Below, piece by piece: positions 54,033 through 62,000 of a DNA stretch of 64,000 bases (positions are counted from its first letter, which is position 1; each line of letters starts with the position of its first letter). The stretch comes from Actinobacteria bacterium UBA6100. Lineage in GTDB: Bacteria; Actinomycetota; Coriobacteriia; Anaerosomatales; Anaerosomataceae. Location of the stretch: NCBI GenBank assembly GCA_002423585.1, contig DIWS01000017.1:8586-72585 (forward strand), given 5' to 3'. A program made the position numbers and the translations under genes. The notes under the pieces are model-generated. The model made no database searches and had not been told where the DNA came from. It worked only from the letters and a program-made list of their open reading frames with translations.

Positions 54033-55780
54033 CACTCCCACACCTCCTCGAGGAGCTCCTCGTCGAGCATCTCGGACACCGGGCCTCCGGGGATGCCGCC
54101 GAGCATCTCGTCGATCGAGCCGCCGGGCGCCACCATCGGGTAGACGTTCTCTTCGCGCTCGACACGCACGTCCACGACCGCCGGCCCGTCATGCGCGAAC
54201 GCCGCGACGAGCGCATCGTCGAGTTCGTCGAGCTTCGTGACGCGGATACCGAACGCGCCATACGCCTCGGCAAGCTTCACGAAGTCGGGGCAGTCCTGCG
54301 GCAGCGTGGACGACGAGTAGCGGTGCTCGTAGAAGAGCTCCTGCCACTGCCGGACCATGCCGAGGTAACCGTTGTTCAGGATGACCACCTTCACCGGCAG
54401 CTTGTTGATGCTGGCAGTGGCGAGTTCCTGACTGTTCATCTGGATGGAGCCGTCGCCCGCGATGTTCACCACGAGGTGGTCGGGCCGGCCCAACTGCGCG
54501 CCGATGGCCGCCGGGAGGCCGAATCCCATCGTGCCGAGACCGCCGGAGGACGCCCAGGTGCGGGGCTCGCGGATCTTGAGGTACTGGCACGCCCACATCT
54601 GGTTCTGGCCCACCTCGGTGCAGTACACGGTGGGGCGGCCCTTCGTGAGCTCCCGCACGCGCTCCACCACGTGCTGCGGCATGATCGCCGTCTCGCTCGT
54701 GTGGTAGTGGAACGGGAACCGCGTGCGCCAATCGTCGATCACGCGCATCCAGGAGTCGGTGCGGGGCTGCGCGTTCATCTTGCGCAGCTCCTCGATCACG
54801 CCCGCGAGCACCGCCTTCGCGTCGCCCACGATCGGCAGGTCCACGCTGCGGTTCTTGCCGATCTCGGCCGGATCGATGTCGGCATGCACGATCTTCGCCT
54901 TTGTGGCGAACGTGGCGAGCTTACCGGTCACGCGATCGTCGAAGCGCACGCCGATGCCGAAGAGCAGGTCGGTCTCGGTGATCGCGTAGTTGGTGAACTT
55001 GCCACCGTGCATGCCCGGCATACCCACGAACAGGTGGTGGTCCTCGGGAAACGCGCCCTTGCCCATGAGCGTGGTCACCACGGGCAGCTGCATCAGTTCG
55101 GCGAGCTCCTTGAGCTCCTTGGCCGCGTTGCTCGACAGCACGCCGCCGCCCACGTACAGCAACGGTTTGCGCGCGTGGCTGATGAGCGTCGCGGCCTCTT
55201 TGATCTGTTTCGCATGACCCTTCACGGTGGGCTTGTAACCCGGCAGGTTCACACGCTCCGGGTATTTGAACACCAGCTCGCCACGCGAGATGTCCACCGG
55301 CAGGTCGATGAGCACGGGGCCCGGGCGGCCGGTGCCGGCGATGTGGAACGCCTCGGCCATGATCCCCGGAATGTCCTCAGCGTTGTCCACCAGGTAGTTG
55401 TGCTTGGTGATCGGGATCGTGATACCCGTGATGTCGGTCTCCTGGAAGGCGTCCGTGCCGAGGACGTGGGTGGCCACCTGGCCGGTGATCACCACGAGCG
55501 GCACGGAGTCCATGTACGCGTTGGCGATGCCGGTGACGGTGTTGGCCGCACCCGGCCCGCTCGTGACGATGACGACGCCCACCTTGCCGGTCACGCGTGC
55601 GTACGCGTCAGCAGCGTGCGTGGCACCCTGCTCGTGACGCGTGAGGACCGTGTTGATCGACGGCGCCTGGTACAGCGCGTCGAACAGCGGCAGCACCACG
55701 CCGCCCGGGTAGCCGAATACCACCTCCACACCCTCGGCTTCGAGCGACTTGACGATGGCCTGTGCGCCGGTCACTTTCAT
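54032..55780 (-). CDS. ilvB: Acetolactate synthase large (catalytic) subunit
   Basis: 582 residues, TPP- and FAD-dependent. FGYPGGVVLPLFDAL, the catalytic Glu in TRHEQGATHAADAYARVTG (core HEQGATH) and TSGPGAANTVTG are N-terminal marks. The TPP/Mg motif GDGSIQMNSQELATA with NNGYLGMVRQWQ is C-terminal. It makes acetolactate and acetohydroxybutyrate for Val/Leu and Ile. Starts 31 bp after ilvD with an AGGAGGTGAACG site. Confidence 0.96.
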   Translation of the reverse strand: MKVTGAQAIVKSLEAEGVEVVFGYPGGVVLPLFDALYQAPSINTVLTRHEQGATHAADAYARVTGKVGVVIVTSGPGAANTVTGIANAYMDSVPLVVITGQVATHVLGTDAFQETDITGITIPITKHNYLVDNAEDIPGIMAEAFHIAGTGRPGPVLIDLPVDISRGELVFKYPERVNLPGYKPTVKGHAKQIKEAATLISHARKPLLYVGGGVLSSNAAKELKELAELMQLPVVTTLMGKGAFPEDHHLFVGMPGMHGGKFTNYAITETDLLFGIGVRFDDRVTGKLATFATKAKIVHADIDPAEIGKNRSVDLPIVGDAKAVLAGVIEELRKMNAQPRTDSWMRVIDDWRTRFPFHYHTSETAIMPQHVVERVRELTKGRPTVYCTEVGQNQMWACQYLKIREPRTWASSGGLGTMGFGLPAAIGAQLGRPDHLVVNIAGDGSIQMNSQELATASINKLPVKVVILNNGYLGMVRQWQELFYEHRYSSSTLPQDCPDFVKLAEAYGAFGIRVTKLDELDDALVAAFAHDGPAVVDVRVEREENVYPMVAPGGSIDEMLGGIPGGPVSEMLDEELLEEVWE

Positions 55781-55811
55781 GCGTTCACCTCCTGGTGGTC
55801 CCGCAGCCCTA

Positions 55812-57476
55812 TCACTCGAGCACCGCGCCCTTGTCGGCGCTCGTCACGAAGCGCGCGTAGCGCGCGAGATAGCCGCTCTTCACCTTCGGCTCGGGGGCCT
55901 TCCACGCGCGGGCGCGCATGGCGAGGTACTCCTCGGTGACCTCGAGCGTGAGCGTGCCGGCGTCGATGTCGATGGTGATGGTATCGCCCTCCTCGATGAG
56001 CGCGATCGGGCCGCCTTCGGCCGCCTCGGGGCTCACGTGACCGATCGAGGCGCCGGATGTGGCGCCGCTGAAGCGGCCGTCGGTGATGAGCGCGACGCGC
56101 TTGGCGAGCCCCATGCCCTTGACCGCGGACGTGGGCGACAGCATCTCGCGCATGCCCGGACCGCCCTTGGGACCCTCGTAGCGGATCACGATCACGTCGC
56201 CTTCGCGGATCTGCCCGCCGAGGATGGCAGCGCTCGCCGCCTCCTCGGAGTCGAAGATGCGAGCGGGCCCCGCGTGCTGCCGCATCTCGGGTGCCACGGC
56301 CGACTGCTTCACCACCGCGCCGCGAGGGGCGAGGTTGCCCTTGAGCACCCGCAGGCCGCCCACAGCCGCGTACGGGTCGTCGATCGAGCGGATGACGGCG
56401 CCGTCAGCCCCACTCACGGTCTTGATCGTGTCACCCATGGTGCCGCCGGTGACGGTGAGCACCTGTGTATCGATCAGGCCGCCCTTGGCGAGCTCGGCCA
56501 TGATCGCGGGGATGCCACCGGCGAAGTAGAGGTCCTCGATGTGGTAGTCGCTCGCAGGAGATACGCGCACCAGGTTGGGCGTGCGCGCTGATATGGCCTG
56601 CCAGTCGTCGAGCGTGATGGGCGCGCCGGCTTCGGCGGCGATGGCGGTGAGGTGCAGCACCGTGTTGCTCGACCCGCCGAAGGCCATGTCGAGCGTCATC
56701 GCGTTGGTGATCGCCGCAGGCGTCATGATCATCCGGGCGGTGATGCCGCGCTCGAACAGCTCCATGACCTTCATGCCGGCGTGCTTGGCAAGGCGGATGC
56801 GCTCGGAGTACACGGCGGGGACCGTTCCATTGCCCGGCAGGCCCATGCCGATCGCCTCGGTGAGGCAGTTCATCGAGTTGGCGGTGAAGAGCCCCGCGCA
56901 GCTGCCGCACGTGGGGCAGGCATTGTTCTCAAGGTCCAGGAGGCGCTCGTCGCTCACGTCACCCACCGCGTGACCGCCCACCGCCGTGAAGACGGTGTCG
57001 AGATCGACGTGCTTGCCTTCCCAGCGACCGGCCAGCATCGGTCCGCCGGACACCACCACGGTCGGCAGGTCAAGGCGCGCGGCGGCCATCAGCATGCCCG
57101 GGATGATCTTGTCGCAGTTGGGGATGAGCACCACCGCGTCGAAGGCGTGTGCAGAGACGGCGATCTCCACCGAGTCCGCGATCACCTCGCGGCTAGCGAG
57201 CGAGAACTTCATGCCCGCATGGCCCATGGCCACGCCGTCGCACACGCCGATCGTCGAGATCTCGAGTGGCGTGCCGCCGGCCATGAGAACGCCGGTCTTC
57301 ACCGCATCGGCGACGCGGTCCATCCCGACGTGCCCGGGGATGATGTCGTTCGCGGAGTTGATGACGGCCACGAGCGGGCGCGAGATCTCCTCGTCGGTGA
57401 GGCCGTCGGCCTTGAGGAGGCTGCGATGGGGCGCGCGTACGGCGCCCTTCTTCATGACATCGCTGCGATGCTCCAT
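55812..57476 (-). CDS. ilvD: Dihydroxy-acid dehydratase
   Basis: 554 residues, iron-sulfur enzyme of the Ile/Val pathway. Cluster and metal ligands are seen in IPNCDKIIPGMLMA and ACPTCGSCAGLFTANSMNC; IGHVSPEAAEGGPIAL and TDGRFSGATSGASIGHV support the call. The ATG at 57474-57476 is taken because MEHRSDVMKKG matches the family; the longer frame extends into the T-box leader. First gene of the ilvD-B-N-C-aminotransferase-serA unit. Confidence 0.95.
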   Translation of the reverse strand: MEHRSDVMKKGAVRAPHRSLLKADGLTDEEISRPLVAVINSANDIIPGHVGMDRVADAVKTGVLMAGGTPLEISTIGVCDGVAMGHAGMKFSLASREVIADSVEIAVSAHAFDAVVLIPNCDKIIPGMLMAAARLDLPTVVVSGGPMLAGRWEGKHVDLDTVFTAVGGHAVGDVSDERLLDLENNACPTCGSCAGLFTANSMNCLTEAIGMGLPGNGTVPAVYSERIRLAKHAGMKVMELFERGITARMIMTPAAITNAMTLDMAFGGSSNTVLHLTAIAAEAGAPITLDDWQAISARTPNLVRVSPASDYHIEDLYFAGGIPAIMAELAKGGLIDTQVLTVTGGTMGDTIKTVSGADGAVIRSIDDPYAAVGGLRVLKGNLAPRGAVVKQSAVAPEMRQHAGPARIFDSEEAASAAILGGQIREGDVIVIRYEGPKGGPGMREMLSPTSAVKGMGLAKRVALITDGRFSGATSGASIGHVSPEAAEGGPIALIEEGDTITIDIDAGTLTLEVTEEYLAMRARAWKAPEPKVKSGYLARYARFVTSADKGAVLE

Positions 57477-57489
57477 GCGCGTACCCCTG

Positions 57490-57785
57490 CCTCTCGAGGG
57501 GCGGGGCGCCCGCACCGTGCCGCATGCAGCGAAGATGCGCACGAGGCGAGATGCCCGTGCGCGTGAGTCGAACCATGCGGCAGGTAACGGATGCCACCGA
57601 CCCGTCTTACTGGTCCCGACGCACAGCGGAGGTCGTCCGCACGGGTGCACCGGGCCGTTCTTCCGGGTGGCTCAGGGGTGAGTTTCGAAGCGTCCCGCGC
57701 CGGGTTTCCACCGTCCCCGACTCTCTGCAGCTGGGTTTCGCCCCTACTGGTCCCCGTCAACGCCGATCGTGCTGTGTGGTTGACA
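57490..57785 (-). promoter_or_regulatory. T-box leader upstream of ilvD, probably translational
   Basis: The minus strand repeats the stem I plan of the trp leader: GACGGGGACCAGTAGGGG, GCAGAGAGTCGGGGACGG, then a specifier-like segment GAAACTCACC. The triplet in register with UGG-ACC of the trp leader is CUC (57680-57682), a leucine codon. A T-box-like GGTCGGTGGCATCCG follows near 57590-57604. No terminator with a T-run is present. Instead 9-bp arms TGCCGCATG / CATGCGGCA (57518-57526 and 57574-57582) enclose a second stem, and GCCCC can pair with the GGGG of the ribosome site, as in translational T-boxes of actinobacteria. The specifier identity is tentative. Confidence 0.75.
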
Positions 57786-57793
57786 GGTGTAGC

Positions 57794-57822
57794 AGTATAC
57801 GTGACCAGCCATGATGCCGCAA
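57794..57822 (-). promoter_or_regulatory. Promoter of the ilv T-box transcript
   Basis: TTGCGG (57817-57822), a 17-bp spacer and TATACT (57794-57799) on the minus strand place the start near 57787, directly before stem I. Confidence 0.72.
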
Positions 57823-57826
57823 ACCG

Positions 57827-57856
57827 TTGCACTCGCGCCGTCGACGGGCATGTACT
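57827..57856 (+). promoter_or_regulatory. Possible promoter of the AcuC-like gene
   Basis: TTGCAC (57827-57832), an 18-bp spacer and TGTACT (57851-57856). The leader would be about 17 bases and contain the GAGGAGGTGA ribosome site. Divergent from the ilv promoter. Confidence 0.4.
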
Positions 57857-57878
57857 CGCCGAGGAGGTGACGATCCCG

Positions 57879-58958
57879 ATGGAAGTGGCGCTCGCCTACA
57901 GTCCGATGCTCGACGCCTACGACCTCGGCCCCGAGCACCCGTTCAAGCCCGAGCGCGTGACATTGGCCGTGGCGATGATGCGCGAGAACGGGCTCATCGC
58001 CGAGGGCGCTCTGCGACCGATCGAGTTCGCGTCCGCCGCACCCGACGACCTGCTGCGAGTGCACGCGCCGGAGTACGTCGAACTCGTGATGCGCGCCTCC
58101 GGACCGGGTGGACTTCGACGGGCCCAGGCGGGGATCGGCCCGGGCGACACCCCCACCTTCCCGGGGATGCACGATGCGGCCGCGCTCATCGTCGGCGCCA
58201 CCGCAGCCGCGCTGCGGGCGGTGCTTTCGGGCGAGTACACGCACGCCCTCGCGCCGGCCGGAGGACTGCACCACGCACACCGCGACTACGCCTCGGGCTT
58301 CTGCGTATACAACGACATCGCAGTCGCGATCGCCGAAGCACTCGAACGCCAACCGACGCTCCGGATACTCTACATCGACATCGATGCCCACCACGGCGAC
58401 GGCGTCCAGGACATGTTCCGCGCCGAGCCTCGCGTCCTCACGATCTCCCTCCACGAGGACGGCCGCTACCTCTTCCCCGGCACCGGTGTCGTCACCGAAC
58501 GAGGGGAGGGCCCGGGCCTCGGCAGCGCGATCAACGTCCCGCTCCCACCGCTGGCGAACGACGCCTGCTACATGCTCGCGTTCGACGAGGTGGTGGCACC
58601 GGCGTCGCGCGCCTTCATGCCGGATGTGATCGTCGCCCAGTGTGGCGCAGACGCCCACTGGAGCGATCCGCTCACCAACCTCGGCGTGACGCTCCACGGT
58701 TTCCGGGCGCTCTACGGCCGCCTCACCACACTCGCCGATGAGTCGTGTGACGGCCGCCTGCTCGCCACCGGTGGTGGTGGCTACTCGTGGCAGCGCATCG
58801 TGCCGAGCGCGTGGACGCTGCTCGCGAGCGCGCTCACCGGCGTGACGCTCCCACCTGCATTGGCCGAGGAACCTGATGCCCCGGCCCTCCGAGCCGATGA
58901 AGCACTCGAAGCCACACGTGCGGTGATCGCCTCACTGCGCGATGCGGGCGCCGTCTAG
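57879..58958 (+). CDS. acuC: AcuC/histone deacetylase-family protein
   Basis: 359 residues in the arginase-deacetylase fold. Zn-site and catalytic motifs: AGGLHHAHRDYASGFCVYND (core HHAHRDYASGFC), YIDIDAHHGDGVQ, SLHEDGRYLFPGTG, QCGADAHWSDPLTNL and ATGGGGYS. It is likely a lysine deacetylase acting on acyl-CoA synthetase (AcuC role), but small-molecule deacetylation cannot be excluded. The ATG at 57879 has GGAGGTGA at ideal spacing; the longer frame is the antisense of the T-box. One of the few plus-strand genes. Confidence 0.85.
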   Translation: MEVALAYSPMLDAYDLGPEHPFKPERVTLAVAMMRENGLIAEGALRPIEFASAAPDDLLRVHAPEYVELVMRASGPGGLRRAQAGIGPGDTPTFPGMHDAAALIVGATAAALRAVLSGEYTHALAPAGGLHHAHRDYASGFCVYNDIAVAIAEALERQPTLRILYIDIDAHHGDGVQDMFRAEPRVLTISLHEDGRYLFPGTGVVTERGEGPGLGSAINVPLPPLANDACYMLAFDEVVAPASRAFMPDVIVAQCGADAHWSDPLTNLGVTLHGFRALYGRLTTLADESCDGRLLATGGGGYSWQRIVPSAWTLLASALTGVTLPPALAEEPDAPALRADEALEATRAVIASLRDAGAV

Positions 58959-58959
58959 G

Positions 58960-58996
58960 CAGAAGCGCCCCCGCCAGATCGGCGGAGGCGCTTCTG
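58960..58996. terminator. Bidirectional terminator between convergent genes
   Basis: CAGAAGCGCC at 58960-58969 pairs with GGCGCTTCTG at 58987-58996, extended by CCGCC/GGCGG around an AGAT loop. It begins two bases after the AcuC stop and also lies downstream of the giant cytochrome. Confidence 0.85.
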
Positions 58997-59030
58997 TTGG
59001 CGCCGGAGGGATGCGACTCCCGGTCAGCCG

Positions 59031-62000
59031 CTAGAAACCCCAGACCTCGAACTCCTTGATCCGGTAGTGCCTGTCGTTCGCAGACGTGCACACCAGGCGG
59101 ACATAGCGAGCACTGGTCGGAGCGGCGAACGTGATCGTCTTCACACCGCTCGTCCCGCTCGTCGTGCTGTACTTCTGGGTCCAGGTGCTCCCGTCAGCCG
59201 ATGTCTCGATGCGGAACGCCTTCGCGTAACGCGAGCTGTCCCAGTCGATCACAACGCGGGAAACGGTCTTCGTGCTCTTGAGATCGACCATGAACCACTG
59301 GCTGTTGCCGTCCTTCGAACGCCAGTAGGTGTCCGTCCTTCCATCAATGGCACGGTAGGGTGTGTTGTCCCCATCAGTGGACGATGCGGTCGCCGTGCCA
59401 GACCGGGCGACGTTCGTCTCCGTCGTAGCGGCCGCCGTCAGCGTGACGTTCTGCGTCACCGTGGTGTTCGCGTTGATCGTCACCGAACCGGACCACGTGG
59501 TATAGCCGGTAGCCGAGACGGTCATCGTGTACGTACCCGTGGCGATGCTCGTGATGCTGTAGGCACCGGTGCTCGAGGTGGTGGCGGTCTTGCCGCCGAT
59601 GCTCACCGTTGCACCGGAGACAGCAGCCCCGGAGGCGTTCTTCACCGTGCCGGACACATTGCCGTAAGTGGGGGTCGTCGACGTTGGCGCGAGTGTGACG
59701 TTCTGCGTCGCCGTTCCGCCCGACGTGATAGCGACCGACCCGGACCACGCGGTGTAGCCGGTGGCGCTCACAGTCATCGTGTACGTTCCAGCAGTGATGC
59801 CGGTTATCGAGTACGTGCCGGTGCTGCTGCTCGTCGCGGTCTTCCCCGCGATGCTCACCATAGCCCCGGAGAGCGCACCGCCGGTCGACTTGGTGACCGT
59901 ACCGCTCACGTTACCGGTGGTCACAACGACCTCCGCGGACGGCCAGACGCGGGAGACGCTGCTCTCGTGATCGTCACAACCGGCGAAGCAGTCACTTTCG
60001 TCCCAGTCACCCGAGGCCGAGTGACTCTCTAGGCTGATGCCCGCGATCCTGCGCGACGCATACGGCGACGGATCGGTCGTGTACGCGAGCAGCCTGGGCA
60101 GACGCCAGCCGTGCGGCATCTGGGCATGGCAGTCGGTGCAGTACGCGCCCTCGTGATCGCCTTTGTCATGCACCCTGTTCATGCTGCGGTAGTTCGTGTT
60201 GTGGCACTTGTCGCAGATGACCGCACCCGTCGATGTGCCAACGTACCCGCCCGTATACGCCGCGGCGGACGGGCTCGTGCGGTAGTCGCCGTAGCTCGTC
60301 TTGGTGCCGAGCCGCTTGGTCTGCCAGTCCGCGGGATACGACGGATCCATATTGACCTTCATGGTCGCCCCGTGCGGACCGGTCGCGCCCGAGTACCTGT
60401 GGCAGCTATCGCACGCCATCATGCTGCTCGTGGTCCATCCGGTCTTGAGGAAGAGCGACGTCGACGGCAGCGTCCAGGTGTAGGTCGTTCCATTGACGAC
60501 GTACGACGACCGCATGCCCGGGAGTTCGGCACTGACACGGTGCATGCTCGACATGTTCGGATTGAACTCGTAGTTCTGCTTGCCGTGCATGCCCGGGTGG
60601 CAGGACTTGCACTGAAGATCGCCGGCCGCGATGGCCGCGACCACAGCCGTGACGGTGGAGTCGTGGCAGGTGGCGCAGGTATAGCCGAGCGCCGCGTGCT
60701 CGTCGTCGAGGTACATGAAGTGACATCCGCTGCAGCCGGATGGATTCACGGATGCTCCGTTGTGCGCTTCGTGGTGGTTCGTGCCCACGTTGGCGTGGCA
60801 GCCGGCGTCGGTGCAGGTGGTCGTAGTGGCGGGCGTTGCCGGGTCCTTATGGCAGACATAGCAGCCGTTGCCACTCAACCCTGCGTGGATCGTCGACACG
60901 TCGGTGATCACGTGGCAACCCGATCCTCCGCAGTTCGAGGTGCTGGAGACGTGCTTCACGTTCTTGTCCCCGTGGTTGGTCGGGTGGCACGCCGCGCAGG
61001 TCTTGTCCCACGCCGACGTGAACGAATCGACCTTGGACTCGTGGCACGCCACACAGCCGACCGCCACAGACGGCTTGAAGTGCTCCGCCTTCATGTCCAT
61101 GAAGTGGCACTGGTTGCAGCCGCTCTGTGCCGAGGCATCATGCTTGGCCAGCGGGTAGTGGTTCGGATCGGCTGGCGTGAAGGTGCCGTGGCACGACGCG
61201 CATTCGATAGTGGTTGTGGCCCAGTTGATCCGGCCGGCGGCCGCGTTGTGGCAGACCGCACACGAGGTCTCGCGCGACGTGCCGTGCACGTCGCGGACGT
61301 CCGTGTACTCGTGGCACGCCACGCATGCCTGGCTCGCGGTGGTGCCGTGCAGCGTGTCGATGTTCCCGTGGACCGTGTGACACGTCGAGCAGTCGGCGGT
61401 CTTGGTGGATACGTCGAACGCTGCGTTCAGGTGACACAGTGCACACGTGTCGGTGTACTGCGGGTAGCGCGCGAGGTACTTCGCGTGCTCCTCGGGCAGC
61501 GTCTTCACGTGGCAGCCCGGCTGCTGACAACCGGCGTCCATTGTCGCGAACGCGTGGCTGTCGTCCATCGTCCCGTGATACGGCGACACCGTGGTGTTGT
61601 GGCACGTGGTGCACTCGGCGGTCTTGGTCGACGCGTCGATGGTCGTGTTGTGGCACGTGGCGCACACGGCGTCATGGATGGGCTCGAGCTGCGAGCCGTC
61701 CGGAAGCGCTTCGCTGTGGCAGCGCGTACACGAGGCACTCGCGGTGGCCGTGTGCAGCTCCGGCAGGCCCGAGTGGTAGCCGCCGCTGTGGCAGCCACCA
61801 TCGGTGCAGTTCTTCGTCAGGTCTGAAGTGAGTTGTGTCGGGCCGGTGTGGCAGCTGCTGCAACCGCCGCCGGGGAGGCCGCCGTGAATCGCGGACACGT
61901 CGGACTCGTGACATCCCGAGGTGCTGCAGTCGGTGCGGGTGGATGCGTGCCGCGTGGCCTTGTCGTCGTGGCTGCCCATGTGGCACTGATCGCAGTTCAT

